DNA from: Roseivirga sp. UBA6061
GTDB taxonomy: Bacteria; Bacteroidota; Bacteroidia; Cytophagales; Cyclobacteriaceae
NCBI GenBank assembly: GCA_002427745.1
Contig: DIYF01000070.1
Location: 1-64,000, forward strand
Reading direction: 5' to 3'
Length of the DNA: 64,000 nucleotides
Positions 17,012 through 26,916 of the stretch are shown piece after piece (position 1 is the stretch's first letter; every line of letters starts with the position of its first letter). The notes below the pieces were generated by a model, which ran no database searches, was not told where the DNA came from, and saw only the letters and a list, made by a program, of their open reading frames with translations. The translations under genes and the position numbers were made by a program.

Positions 17012-19689
17012 TGAATACGCCCTTACCCAATAATCCTCCCCGGTTGATTTGCTGGCTGATCCGCCTTTTCTGTCATAGCGACTATGAAGATGAGGTGATG
17101 GGTGATTTTCTGGAGGTTTACGATTGGCGGGTAGAAACTGTCGGGCCCCGGAAGGCTTGTTTCAGGTCTTTGCTGGACGCCTTTTCCGCCATGCGTCTGA
17201 TAAGAATACAAAACAACACAACGGTCAAATTCAATTTTTTAGCAATGATTTCAATCAAGGTCACACTGCGTTCTTTTATGCGCAATAAGTTTCAAAATGC
17301 CACCAACGTCTTTGGGCTGGCTTGTGGTTTTATGGTCTTTCTGGCCATTTTCCAGTATGTCTATTATGAAAAGCACTACGAGGCTTTTAATCCCGTAGCA
17401 GAAGACATTTACCGGGTCAATAATGCCCTGCTGAAAGACTCCACCATTGTTTTCCAGACAGCAGAATGTGCTTCAGCCATTGGACCGGGAGCCATGGAAC
17501 ACCTTCCTCAGGTGCTGTCCTATGCTAAGCTCCACAATGCCGGATTTCCCAATAGCTGTGTGATTACTTTGGGACATGACCCGGCCAGTTCTTTTAACGA
17601 GAAGAAGATTTACTTTGCTACCAAAGATTTTCCCGGGCTGTTTGCTTTGAAGTTTTTGGAAGGCACGGCAGAACATGTACTTGATCAGCCTTTTGAGGTG
17701 ATTATTTCCAGGTCCATGCAGGAGAAATATTTTCAGGGAGCCTCTGCTTTAGGTAAAACGCTCATACTTGACGATGATGAGGAAAACCATGAAGTGCTTA
17801 CGGTAAGTGGCGTGTTTGAAGATTACCCCGGTAATTCACATCTGGAGTTTGATATCCTCATTTCCTTTAAAACCCTCTTTTCCCGTGAAGGTCGCAGAGA
17901 CCTGACTGCCCGACAGGTGCATGATGAGGTCTGGGAAGGCAGAAATGATTACCTCACCTATCTGAAACTTGCACCTGGTACAATCCACAGCGATGTGACT
18001 TCTCTGTTGGAGGAAAAGACCAATGCGCTGGTCAACTATCCTGGCTACCACTACACTTATGAGCTGATGCCTCTGGCAGAAATACATACTTCCGAGGCTC
18101 TGAGGGCAGAGGTGAAACCGCATGCCGATCTTTCAAGACTAAATACCTTACTGGTACTGGGGGGCTTTGTGCTGTTGCTCGCCTGGGTAAACTTTATCAA
18201 CCTTACCACGGCTACCGCTATGGGGCGGGCGAAGGAGAGTGGTATGCGCAAGGTGCTGGGAGGCACCCGTAATCAACTGGTCTGGCAGTTCCTGTTTGAA
18301 TCTGTCTTTACAGGCTTGTTGGCCTTTGTTTTGGGCTTAGGGCTTTTTGGTCTGAGCTTTCCCTATTTCAATGATTTCCTCCCGGTGTCTGAAAAGTGGT
18401 ACATATGGCAGGAGGCCACCCCTGCTGCTATTGTTCTTTCTATTGTTCTGGTATCGGGAGTGGTTGCAGGTATTTATCCCGCACTGGTACTTTCAGGTTT
18501 CAGGCCGGTATCCGTTCTGAAAGGGACCTTCAGTACTTCCAAAAGAGGGCTTGTGGTCAGGAAAACACTGGTTGTACTTCAGGCCGGCATCTCTGTTTTT
18601 CTGATTACCGGACTATTGGGCATTGTCAAGCAGGTGGAGTTTATGGTAGATAACGACCTCGGTATGAAACCTGAGCAGGTACTGGTCATCACAAAGCCGG
18701 GTAACCTGAACCTGCAGAAGGATGATACACAGGACGTCAAGGCGCTTTTCAAGGCACAACTGGCCGATAAGTCTTTTGTGAAGGGCTATGCCGTTACGGA
18801 TGCCTTGCCAGGGAACAGGCTGCGTAAAGGAGCGGATATCAATCTCACAGAGGTGGAAGAAAACGAGATCGAATCCAGGGTGATCCATGTGGAATACGAT
18901 TACCTCAAAGTGCTTGATATTCCGGTTGTGGCCGGACGTGATTTCAGAAATACACAGGCGGATGAAAAATCTGTTATTCTTAACGAATCAGCCATGGTGG
19001 CCCTGGGACTTTCCGGTCCCGAAGAGGCTATCAGTAAGCGTTTGTATGAAGGGGATGAGTGGGTTACCATTATTGGTGTTATCGCAGATTACCATCATAC
19101 CAGTCTTAAAACCGAAGTGGTACCGATGATGATGAGAACCCGTGACAGGGGGCTGGATTATTACCTGATCAAGTTAGAAGGAGGAACCACAGAGGCAAAC
19201 CTGTCCCAGATGGAAGAGGTGTTTACTTCTGTTTTTCCGGGCAATCCCTTTGAGTACTTCTATCTTGACAACCACTTTGTAAAGAATTATGAACAGGAAC
19301 AGCGCTTTGGCAGATCCTTTGGCTTCTTCGCTTTAATAGCCATACTGATTGCTGCCATAGGCCTTTATAGCCTGTCTTCCTTTATCACCCTATCCCGCAG
19401 TAAAGAGATCGGCATCAGAAAAGTACTGGGCGCCAGGGCTATGACCATTGTAGGTCATCTCAACAGAGACTTTGTACTCCTGATTGTGTTGGCCTCTCTG
19501 ATTGCCACCCCGTTTTCTCTTTGGGCTTTGGAAGACTGGCTGAATGCTTTTCCTTATAGAATCAGTCCTGGTCTCTTGTTTATTTTCGGGCCTGGTCTGG
19601 CTATTTTGTTGGTCAGTCTCGCCAGTGTGAGTGTTAAAACCATTGCTGCTTCGCGGATCAACCCAGTCAAATTACTGCGCAGAGAGTAA
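17011..19689 (+). CDS. FtsX/MacB-type permease with N-terminal prefix domain (copy 1)
   Basis: 892 residues from the ATG at 17011; an in-frame TTG at 16981 is unlikely. Residues about 1-70 form a short prefix (PRLICWLIRLFCHSDYEDEV) seen in Bacteroidota permeases, then a first membrane helix, a MacB-like periplasmic core domain, three helices (near 380-510) with the FtsX signature GRAKESGMRKVLGGTRNQL, a second periplasmic core, and three C-terminal helices with SRSKEIGIRKVLGARA. Two FtsX modules in one chain suggest it works as a self-contained pair of half-permeases. No ATPase gene is adjacent, so the MacB-type ATPase must come from elsewhere. Substrate unknown. Confidence 0.9.
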   Translation: MNTPLPNNPPRLICWLIRLFCHSDYEDEVMGDFLEVYDWRVETVGPRKACFRSLLDAFSAMRLIRIQNNTTVKFNFLAMISIKVTLRSFMRNKFQNATNVFGLACGFMVFLAIFQYVYYEKHYEAFNPVAEDIYRVNNALLKDSTIVFQTAECASAIGPGAMEHLPQVLSYAKLHNAGFPNSCVITLGHDPASSFNEKKIYFATKDFPGLFALKFLEGTAEHVLDQPFEVIISRSMQEKYFQGASALGKTLILDDDEENHEVLTVSGVFEDYPGNSHLEFDILISFKTLFSREGRRDLTARQVHDEVWEGRNDYLTYLKLAPGTIHSDVTSLLEEKTNALVNYPGYHYTYELMPLAEIHTSEALRAEVKPHADLSRLNTLLVLGGFVLLLAWVNFINLTTATAMGRAKESGMRKVLGGTRNQLVWQFLFESVFTGLLAFVLGLGLFGLSFPYFNDFLPVSEKWYIWQEATPAAIVLSIVLVSGVVAGIYPALVLSGFRPVSVLKGTFSTSKRGLVVRKTLVVLQAGISVFLITGLLGIVKQVEFMVDNDLGMKPEQVLVITKPGNLNLQKDDTQDVKALFKAQLADKSFVKGYAVTDALPGNRLRKGADINLTEVEENEIESRVIHVEYDYLKVLDIPVVAGRDFRNTQADEKSVILNESAMVALGLSGPEEAISKRLYEGDEWVTIIGVIADYHHTSLKTEVVPMMMRTRDRGLDYYLIKLEGGTTEANLSQMEEVFTSVFPGNPFEYFYLDNHFVKNYEQEQRFGRSFGFFALIAILIAAIGLYSLSSFITLSRSKEIGIRKVLGARAMTIVGHLNRDFVLLIVLASLIATPFSLWALEDWLNAFPYRISPGLLFIFGPGLAILLVSLASVSVKTIAASRINPVKLLRRE

Positions 19690-19721
19690 GTACAAGAATT
19701 CTTTAACCTAAGAAGAGCAGG

Positions 19722-22418
19722 ATGTCAAAGAATCATAAAACTCCCGGGTTTGCCGACTGGCTACTTAAAATTTTCTGTAGGGAAGATTACCGGGAAGAAG
19801 TACGGGGAGACTTGCAGGAAGTATTTGACTGGCGGGTTGAAAAGCAGGGTTTGTTTATTGCCAGGTTCAGGTATTGTCTCGATACATTAAGTGCCATCAG
19901 GTTTTACCGTCCGGTTGCAGAAGGTCAGCAGCGTTCTCATGGCTTATTGCTGAGCTTTTTTAAGAGTGCTTTTCGGAATTTCAGAAGGCACTGGGGTTAT
20001 GCTTCGCTCAACCTGCTGGGACTGGGACTATGTATTGCCATGGCCCTGCTCATCATGCAACATGTATCTGATGAGTCAAACTACGATCGTTTCAGTCAGG
20101 CCGAATCTATCTATAGGGTTGAGAACGACTATGTGCGATTCGGGGAGACCATTTATGAAAGTGCTATGACCTTTTCAGGTGTGGCTCCCGCCATGCTCAA
20201 GGAGATTCCTGAGGTTGACGAAGCGGCCCGCCTCTATAATATTGAAGAGGACTGGGGTGGTGCCAATATCCTGTCCACCCGGCTTGATGATGAGAAAACC
20301 TACCGGGAGTCAGCTACCTATTTTGCCGATAAAGCGATTACAGGGCTCTTTGATCTGAATCTATTGGCCGGAACCAATAAGCTTGATGAGCCCAATACCA
20401 TGTTGATTACCGCTGAGCTGGCCAGGAAATATTTCGGCAGTACAGAAGCGGCAGTAGGCGAAACATTGCACCTGAATACGGTGCGACTTTCCAGAGAGTT
20501 GATAGTAACCGGAGTGATAGAGCTGCCGGACTTTAATATGCAGGTGGATCTTTCAGCACTGGTTTCATATCCTACCCTCTACACATTGGAAAATGGCCTG
20601 GAATACTTTAATAATAACTGGGGCAATTACTCATTTCTCACCTATGTAAAGCTTAAGGAAGGTGTTGCCCCTCAGGCTATTGAAGACAAAATGGCGGGGT
20701 TAAGCCTCAGGTATAAGCAGGGGTATAACGAAAAAGATGAGAGTGGAAACTACCTCAGAGTAAATACTTATACGCTCTCTCCCATAGCGGACATACATCT
20801 GCAGTCTCAATATCAGAATGAGGTGGGAAAAACAGGAGATTACGTTTCAGTACAGGTGCTGACCATGATAGCCGTCTTTATTCTGGTGATAGCCTGGGTG
20901 AATTATGTTAACCTTTCAACGGCTCGTGCGCTGGACAGGGCAAAAGAAGTGGGCTTACGCAAGGTTTTCGGGGCTCAGAAAAGAGAACTGGTAGCTCAGT
21001 TTTTCACCGAGGCATTTCTGCTCAATGCTATGGGCTTATTGATGGGGCTGCTCATTGTCGTGCTCGTACAGCCTGCCTACAACGTATTCATTGGAAAAGA
21101 ATTGAGTATGGTTTCTATAAGCCGGATGGAATATGGAGTCACGGGTGGACTTGTATTTCTGGGAGGAACTCTCATTTCGGGTTTATACCCTGCTTTTGTC
21201 ATCTCCCGCTACCGGTCAGTAGACGTATTTAAGGGGAAGGTGAAGTCGGGTAGAGGAACTGCCGGGTTGAGCCTGAGAAGAAGCCTCGTCATTTTTCAGC
21301 TACTGATCACTTCGCTACTGATCATTGGCACCTATGCTATTAGCGAGCAGCTCGATTTTATGCATAGACGAGACCTGGGCTTCGATAAGCAGCGGGTGCT
21401 TGTTCTCGAAAGCCCGACAGTAAGAAATTCGGCAAACCGGGAAGAAAGGTCGGCTGGTATCAGGCTTTTTAAAGAGCAGGTAAGGAGCATAGCCGGAGTT
21501 GAGGCAGTGGGTACGTCAACTGAAATACCGGGAAAAGGGATTCTGAGGGGGATAGCCATTTCTCCTGTGGCTCACGATGAAGATAAGATGAGGGCGGTAG
21601 AGCGGGTGCTGGTAGACGATTACTTTTTGAGTATTCTGAATGTGAATTTCCTGGCCGGTCAGAATTTCGAACCCGGCCGGACTTATGGAACCGTGCCGTT
21701 GGTGCTGAATGAATCCGCTGCGGAGGATCTTGGGTTTTCTGACCCACAGACAGCTATTGGCCAGATCATTTATGAGTTTAACAGAGAGCCCAGAGAGGTG
21801 ATTGGTGTTATTGCCGATTATCATCATGAATCGCTCAACCGTGTCAAAGACCCTATGTACTTTGTGAGAAATGATGCTTTCGATGCGTATTATGCTATTC
21901 GCCTGAAAACCGGGGATGTAACGGAGGTAGTGGCTCAGGTGGAGGAGGCATTTACCGAGATCTTCCCGGGTAATCCTCCCGGATACTTTTTCCTCGATAG
22001 TTTTTTTGACGGTCAGTATCGTCAGGATGAGCTCAACGGGCGGGTTTTTGCTGTTTTTGCCTTGATGGCGGTATTGGTGGCCTGCCTTGGGCTTTATGGT
22101 CTTTCTGCTTTTGCGGCTATGCAAAGAGCCAAAGAGGTAGGGGTGAGAAAGGTGTTGGGGGCGAGCATTCCCGATCTCTTCGTCCTGTTCTTCAAAGAGG
22201 TATTTGTGCTGGTCCTGCTGGCTTTTGTCATAGGCCTGCCTTTGAGTTACTTCGGTGTAGATCAGTGGCTGTCCGGTTTTGCCTATCGCATGGAGATTGG
22301 CTGGGTACTCTTCGCCTTGCCACTGCTGATTGTAGTGCTGGTCACCGTATTGGCTACGGCACAACAGATTATCAGGGTTTCGGTCATGAATCCGGTGAAG
22401 TCTCTCAGGTACGAGTAG
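19722..22418 (+). CDS. FtsX/MacB-type permease with N-terminal prefix domain (copy 2)
   Basis: 898 residues with the same order as the preceding gene: prefix PGFADWLLKIFCREDYREEV, membrane helix, periplasmic core, FtsX module with DRAKEVGLRKVFGAQKREL, second core, and the C-terminal FtsX module QRAKEVGVRKVLGASIPDL. It lies 32 bases downstream in the same orientation, so it is a tandem duplicate under the same PadR control. Divergence is considerable, pointing to an old duplication. Its end overlaps the convergent DMT gene by 14 bases. Confidence 0.9.
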   Translation: MSKNHKTPGFADWLLKIFCREDYREEVRGDLQEVFDWRVEKQGLFIARFRYCLDTLSAIRFYRPVAEGQQRSHGLLLSFFKSAFRNFRRHWGYASLNLLGLGLCIAMALLIMQHVSDESNYDRFSQAESIYRVENDYVRFGETIYESAMTFSGVAPAMLKEIPEVDEAARLYNIEEDWGGANILSTRLDDEKTYRESATYFADKAITGLFDLNLLAGTNKLDEPNTMLITAELARKYFGSTEAAVGETLHLNTVRLSRELIVTGVIELPDFNMQVDLSALVSYPTLYTLENGLEYFNNNWGNYSFLTYVKLKEGVAPQAIEDKMAGLSLRYKQGYNEKDESGNYLRVNTYTLSPIADIHLQSQYQNEVGKTGDYVSVQVLTMIAVFILVIAWVNYVNLSTARALDRAKEVGLRKVFGAQKRELVAQFFTEAFLLNAMGLLMGLLIVVLVQPAYNVFIGKELSMVSISRMEYGVTGGLVFLGGTLISGLYPAFVISRYRSVDVFKGKVKSGRGTAGLSLRRSLVIFQLLITSLLIIGTYAISEQLDFMHRRDLGFDKQRVLVLESPTVRNSANREERSAGIRLFKEQVRSIAGVEAVGTSTEIPGKGILRGIAISPVAHDEDKMRAVERVLVDDYFLSILNVNFLAGQNFEPGRTYGTVPLVLNESAAEDLGFSDPQTAIGQIIYEFNREPREVIGVIADYHHESLNRVKDPMYFVRNDAFDAYYAIRLKTGDVTEVVAQVEEAFTEIFPGNPPGYFFLDSFFDGQYRQDELNGRVFAVFALMAVLVACLGLYGLSAFAAMQRAKEVGVRKVLGASIPDLFVLFFKEVFVLVLLAFVIGLPLSYFGVDQWLSGFAYRMEIGWVLFALPLLIVVLVTVLATAQQIIRVSVMNPVKSLRYE

Positions 22419-23302
22419 CTTGCTGATTGCTCTTTGAAACGAGATAGACCCCACAGAAAATAAGGAGGGCAAAAATCAGTTTTTGTGGATCAAAAGTGTC
22501 CTGTTCCATCAGTATAGCAATGATGGTAGCGAAGACGGGTTGCAGATAGATATATGACCCCACAGTGGCTGATTTGACATACTTAAGTGTCCAGGCATTC
22601 AGCGCATATACAATGAGCGTAGTGGCAACAATCACAAAGACAATGCTCAGCCAGGCCTCTTGCGGCAGTGCAGTCCAGTTGACCGCCATCGCTTCGTTGT
22701 AGCCAAAGGGAGTAACCATGAAGATGCCGAAAAAGAATACCCATTTACTGAGGGTGAGGGCGCTGTATCGTTGCATCAGAGGCCTCACAATTACCAGGTA
22801 AGTACCATAGGCAATGGCATTGATAAAGATGAAGACGTCTCCCAGAAAGATGTCATTTTCCAGAGAAATACCCTCGTTCATAATCAGGGCAATCGCCCCT
22901 GAAAAACCCAGGGCAATCCCGATGATTTTGGTTCGGGTAATGGGTTCCCTGAGCAATAGCCTGGAAACCACCAGTACAATGATGGGAACGGTTGTAATGA
23001 TCAGAGAACCGTGGATAGGACTGGTGAGACTAAGTCCTTTGAAGAAAAACAGCTGATTCAGAGCTACACCAAAGAGGGCACATTTGGCCAGCTGCAGGTA
23101 GTCACGCTTATGTTTGATCGGATCTGACGGAAAAAAAGACGCAATAAGCCAGAACAAACCGGTACTGACAATTACCCTCACCATGATAAAGCCAAAGGGG
23201 CCGATGTACTCCGGGGGTGGCTATTTTGGCAATGCTGTAATTAGCACCGTATATCAGGCTGACAAAGGTGAGCGCACCATGTACCTGAAGCTGTCTTTTC
23301 AT
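22405..23302 (-). pseudogene. DMT (EamA) family transporter, frameshifted near the N-terminus
   Basis: Residues 1-29 (MKRQLQVHGALTFVSLIYG onward) are read in one frame from the ATG at 23302, and the rest, from PEYIGPFGFIMVRVI, in another. The switch falls at a run of five G at 23213-23217 (five C in the sense strand); removing one base joins both parts into one protein of about 298 residues, normal for an EamA transporter with ten helices and two EamA repeats. As written the gene is broken, though the second frame could start at the ATG at 23184 and give a 259-residue product lacking the first helix. A sequencing error in the homopolymer is equally possible. Substrate unknown. Confidence 0.8.
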
Positions 23303-23382
23303 GGGCGCGAAGGTAGTAGAATTGACGACTGCTCAAATCATCCGGTCTTAAGTTTTATCAGTGGTCCGGTAAAAGCATTAAA

Positions 23383-24198
23383 TCAGTCGGTAGCCTGACT
23401 TAGTTTCCGGGGAGTGAACATAACCCCCAGGATAAGGCCATACAAAAAGTTCGATATACCCACTTCAAAACCGTGAGCCAGCCTTATGTGGATGGGCATA
23501 AGCTCATTGGGTGAAAGCAGTGGCGCAATGCCTCCGAGAATGGAAAAGAAGAGGCCAATGAGTACTCCGGTTCTCCATTTATTCAGTTCTGTGGTTTGCG
23601 CAATAAGGATGGCAATGGATACAAATACAAAGCCCCTGAAAAAGAGGTTGGTCTGTATGATGAGTATGATCGGAGGGATTTTGTCTTCATAAAACTCCAT
23701 AAGCTCCGGATAGCTGGCTTGTAAGATCATTCCTGCGGAGGCGTAGAAGATAAAGTAGAGCACATTACCGGTGAGTATTCGCCAGATGTACCCGATAACG
23801 GAATGTTGTTTTCGGAGAGCTTTTTGTGCTTGAGCTAATCGGCCTGTGTATAGAAAGCCGATGGCCAGTATGCCGGGAGTGACAGACAGAAAGCCTTGCA
23901 ACATGCCCTGAAAGGTCTCCACGCGAGTGATGATGTTGAATAAATAGGCCTCAATCAGAATATTGAAGGTGCCGATAATGAAAAAGATGAGCCAGAGGGC
24001 TCCTGTCAGTCTGCCTTTCTGTAGCCAGCTGTGTCTTAGGTAACCTATAGTCGGAATGGCGATCAAAAGCATACCCAGGCCACGCCACAGATAATGATTC
24101 AAAGGGTAGATGCCCGAGAAGATCAGGTCTGACAGGGCGGATGATAACAGCAGTATCCCGGTTATGATCGCTATGGTTTTCAGAGTTTCAGCTTTCAT
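23383..24198 (-). CDS. multi-pass membrane protein of unknown function
   Basis: A 271-residue protein with about seven or eight membrane helices (IAIITGILLLSSALSDLIF, GALWLIFFIIGTFNILI, ILLIIQ-type segments, TGVLIGLFFSILGGIAP). I recognise no named family. Its start overlaps the end of the PadR gene by 11 bases, so it is the PadR operon partner and probably the regulated target. PadR-linked membrane proteins of this sort often respond to membrane-active compounds, but that is only an analogy. Confidence 0.75.
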   Translation of the reverse strand: MKAETLKTIAIITGILLLSSALSDLIFSGIYPLNHYLWRGLGMLLIAIPTIGYLRHSWLQKGRLTGALWLIFFIIGTFNILIEAYLFNIITRVETFQGMLQGFLSVTPGILAIGFLYTGRLAQAQKALRKQHSVIGYIWRILTGNVLYFIFYASAGMILQASYPELMEFYEDKIPPIILIIQTNLFFRGFVFVSIAILIAQTTELNKWRTGVLIGLFFSILGGIAPLLSPNELMPIHIRLAHGFEVGISNFLYGLILGVMFTPRKLSQATD

Positions 24199-24727
24199 GT
24201 TGATCGTTTTTAAGTCTTCCGATAGCTTTCTCCGCCCAGTCTATATGGGTTTCATAACTGGATATGCCCAGCTCAAAGGCCAGCAAACCGTTGATCGGCA
24301 TGTATTGACTTTGCTTTTTATGGAAGTCCAGCAGAGAGTTAAGGTAATCCTGACAGCCCCTCTTAAAGTCATGGAGAAAGGTCAGTTTAATCCTCAGGTC
24401 TATGGTTTCATCCATAAAGGCAAACCGCAGAAGTAGTCCTGGAAGATTCTTGGGAATGTCTGAGGCTACTACGGGTGTTTCAAGCCATTTCTTCATTTGT
24501 ATCGAGCCAGATTCGGTTATATGGAAGGGGCTTTTCTTTTCTTCCTGATTCTTTTTATCGACCAGATCCAGCTGTTGCAGTTTTTTAAGGGCCGGATATA
24601 TACTGCCGGGACTGCTGCTGTAATTGCCCATGGCTGTCGTTTCGAAAACCTGCCGTATTTGATAGCCGCTCTGTGCATTTTGTGTCAGCAGGCCCAGGAT
24701 GGCAAAATCCAGTGAAGTAAGGTTCAT
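24188..24727 (-). CDS. PadR-family transcriptional regulator (long, with C-terminal dimer helix)
   Basis: About 179 residues from the ATG at 24727; longer starts would place the coding region over the operator. The N-terminal winged helix reads LDFAILGLLTQNAQSGYQIR and SPGSIYPALKKLQQLDLVDKK, with a wing ending FHITESG. The C-terminal half is a helical region typical of PadR subfamily 1 (PF10400-like). It sits directly below the nested palindromes at 24737-24782, which probably mediate autorepression, and is co-translated with the membrane protein downstream. Confidence 0.93.
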   Translation of the reverse strand: MNLTSLDFAILGLLTQNAQSGYQIRQVFETTAMGNYSSSPGSIYPALKKLQQLDLVDKKNQEEKKSPFHITESGSIQMKKWLETPVVASDIPKNLPGLLLRFAFMDETIDLRIKLTFLHDFKRGCQDYLNSLLDFHKKQSQYMPINGLLAFELGISSYETHIDWAEKAIGRLKNDQHES

Positions 24728-24736
24728 TTGAAAAGC

Positions 24737-24782
24737 TTTTAGTACGAATCGTATTACAATTATAGTACGATTCGTACTAAAA
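24737..24782. promoter_or_regulatory. nested palindromic operator upstream of padR
   Basis: A perfect 17-base inverted repeat: TTTTAGTACGAATCGTA at 24737-24753 and its reverse complement at 24766-24782, spacer 12 bases. Each arm itself contains an 11-base near-palindrome TACGAWTCGTA (24743-24753 and 24766-24776), 23 bases centre to centre. It ends 9 bases before the ATG. The obvious ligand is the PadR dimer encoded next to it, two dimers filling both sites. Confidence 0.75.
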
Positions 24783-24839
24783 TGCAAATTCACGATTTCT
24801 CTGCTGTTGTGTGTTGGTCAGGGGTTTATGGGTTTGGGA

Positions 24840-25496
24840 TTAATTGCTGTGTTTCTTTTCCTCGATCAGCGTACCGGACTTATCCCAGGTTTTCCAGATA
24901 CCGATAGGGATTCCATCAAGAAATTCTCTGCTGGTTTTCAATTGACCATTGGGGTGCCATGTTTTCCATACTCCGTGCTGAAAGCCGTTATGGTAGGAAC
25001 CTTCCTCCTTCTTACGGCCATTCGCATGGTGGCTCAGGTGAGATTCATATTCTTTTATAAGAGTGAAGGGCTTTTCAGATTTCTCAAACACCAAAATGTC
25101 TGGTTCAGACAATTGTATGAACTCATCTTCATAGCGCTGAATTTTAAGCTGTTTTGGGCCGATATCTAATACCTGAAAGGTGGTGGCACCGATAATGATC
25201 ACCTCATTGGAGATAAAGCGATAGCTGCTCCTGTACTTGTGTCCGAAGCGTAGTTCCTGAAACTCTCCCGCTGGCGTAAAGAAAAAGACAACCTCTTGCT
25301 GGCTGTTGTCACTCAGTGTTGTGGTTTCCGGGTCTTCTGTGGTCAGCTCGGTCAGTAGTTCAAATCCTGCAGTTGTATCCCTGATGGTTTCTGCCAGGTC
25401 CCAGCGGCCTGCAATCAACTCCTTCGATTGGCTGATTTGTCCACTTACTGTGCCTGACATCGTCAGCAGAAAGATGAGTGCCGAAAGTCTTTTCAT
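24840..25496 (-). CDS. secreted MORN-repeat (YwqK-like) protein
   Basis: A 218-residue protein with signal peptide MKRLSALIFLLTMSGTVSG. The middle is a lipocalin-like beta region (IAGRWDLAETIRDTT onward, with strands to about residue 150). The last 50 residues carry two MORN_2-type repeats: NGRKKEEGSYHNGFQHGVW and NGQLKTSREFLDGIPIGIW. Such repeats appear in YwqK-type and many Bacteroidota surface proteins. Function unknown. It is a single gene, divergent from rarA. Confidence 0.75.
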   Translation of the reverse strand: MKRLSALIFLLTMSGTVSGQISQSKELIAGRWDLAETIRDTTAGFELLTELTTEDPETTTLSDNSQQEVVFFFTPAGEFQELRFGHKYRSSYRFISNEVIIIGATTFQVLDIGPKQLKIQRYEDEFIQLSEPDILVFEKSEKPFTLIKEYESHLSHHANGRKKEEGSYHNGFQHGVWKTWHPNGQLKTSREFLDGIPIGIWKTWDKSGTLIEEKKHSN

Positions 25497-25560
25497 CTGG
25501 ACGGATACTTTTTCGCGATCTAAATATTCATTTAAAATCCAACATTCCTAATTTCACAGA

Positions 25561-26829
25561 ATGGACTTTTCCTCTAAACCGCTTGCTGAACGTATTCGTC
25601 CTCAAACCCTGGATGACCTGATTGGTCAGGAGCATTTGGTGGGCAAACAAGGCGTATTGCGCAGGGCTATTGAATCGGGCAGTATTCCTTCTATGATTTT
25701 ATGGGGGCCTCCCGGGGTAGGTAAAACTACCATAGCCAATATCATCGCCAATGCCGTAAAAGCACCCTTTTTTACCCTCAGTGCGATTAGCTCGGGTGTC
25801 AAGGAAGTGCGTGAAGTAATTCAAAGAGCCAGGTTTCAGTCCAACACGATTCTCTTTATTGATGAGATACATCGCTTCAATAAGTCACAGCAGGATGCAT
25901 TGCTGGGGGCTGTAGAGAAAGGAGATATCACCCTCATTGGAGCAACTACCGAGAACCCTTCTTTTGAAGTGAATTCGGCCCTCTTGTCCAGGTCGCAGGT
26001 TTATACCTTGAAAGCCTTATCGAAAGAGGACCTGACTCGCCTGGTGGAACTTGCCCTGGAAAAGGACTCGGTATTGCAAAAGAAGGAGGTGGAGCTCAAA
26101 GAGACCCAGGCTCTGTTTAGTATCTCCGGTGGTGATGCGCGCAAGTTGCTCAACCTGCTTGATCTGGTTGTAGAGAATATCGGAGGTGACAAAGTGACCA
26201 TCACAGATGACCGGGTATTGGAGATTGCTCAACAGCGTGTGGCCATCTATGATAAATCAGGAGAGCAGCACTACGATATAATTTCCGCTTTTATCAAATC
26301 CATAAGAGGTAGTGACCCCAATGCGGCTGTATACTACCTGGCCCGGATGATCGAAGGAGGAGAGGATATTAAATTCATCGCCCGCAGGCTGGTCATTCTG
26401 GCTTCTGAGGATATTGGTAATGCCAATCCCACGGCTTTGGTGATTGCCACCAATGCTTTTCAGGCCGTGAGTATGATTGGTTATCCGGAAGGACGGATTG
26501 TCTTATCGCAGGCAGTTACCTACCTGGCTTCATCACCTAAGAGCAATGCGGCTTATATGGCCATTAATAAGGCACAGAGTCTGGTAAGAAAAACAGGAGA
26601 TTTGTCGGTGCCTTTGCCTATTCGCAATGCGCCTACCAAGCTTATGAAAGAGGAAGGCTATGGTAAGGGTTATAAGTATGCTCATGACTACCCCGGCAAT
26701 TTTGTGAATCAGGAATTTATGCCGGAAGAAATCAAAGGGACCAAACTCTATGACCCTGGTAAAAATGCACGTGAGGAAGACATGCGCAAGCGCCTGAAAG
26801 CTATGTGGCGGGAGAAGTATGGTTATTAG
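25561..26829 (+). CDS. rarA: replication-associated recombination protein A (RarA/MgsA)
   Basis: A 422-residue AAA+ ATPase of normal length. It starts [21 protein letters not shown], has Walker [10 protein letters not shown] near residues 50-58, Walker [10 protein letters not shown], sensor 1 [11 protein letters not shown], and the RarA C-terminal tetramerisation region ([21 protein letters not shown] and [15 protein letters not shown]). RarA acts at stalled replication forks with SSB. It stands alone; a TAnnTTTC sequence close to the -7 consensus lies about 10 bases upstream. Confidence 0.97.
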   Translation: MDFSSKPLAERIRPQTLDDLIGQEHLVGKQGVLRRAIESGSIPSMILWGPPGVGKTTIANIIANAVKAPFFTLSAISSGVKEVREVIQRARFQSNTILFIDEIHRFNKSQQDALLGAVEKGDITLIGATTENPSFEVNSALLSRSQVYTLKALSKEDLTRLVELALEKDSVLQKKEVELKETQALFSISGGDARKLLNLLDLVVENIGGDKVTITDDRVLEIAQQRVAIYDKSGEQHYDIISAFIKSIRGSDPNAAVYYLARMIEGGEDIKFIARRLVILASEDIGNANPTALVIATNAFQAVSMIGYPEGRIVLSQAVTYLASSPKSNAAYMAINKAQSLVRKTGDLSVPLPIRNAPTKLMKEEGYGKGYKYAHDYPGNFVNQEFMPEEIKGTKLYDPGKNAREEDMRKRLKAMWREKYGY

Positions 26830-26916
26830 GAAATGAGGGGTGCAGAATGGTAAAAGATGAATATGTCATTCTTACTCAATCTCAGTCCTTCTCTTTTACC
26901 CGTTGAGCCTTAATTC

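Noticed and set aside
21516..22472. 318-residue minus-strand open frame opposite the second permease
   Set aside because: It is antisense to a clearly recognised FtsX permease and shows no family features.
26850..26899. GTAAAAGA ... TCTTTTAC inverted repeat between rarA and the M64 gene as terminator
   Set aside because: The arms are short and AT-rich with a loop of over 30 bases, too weak to call.
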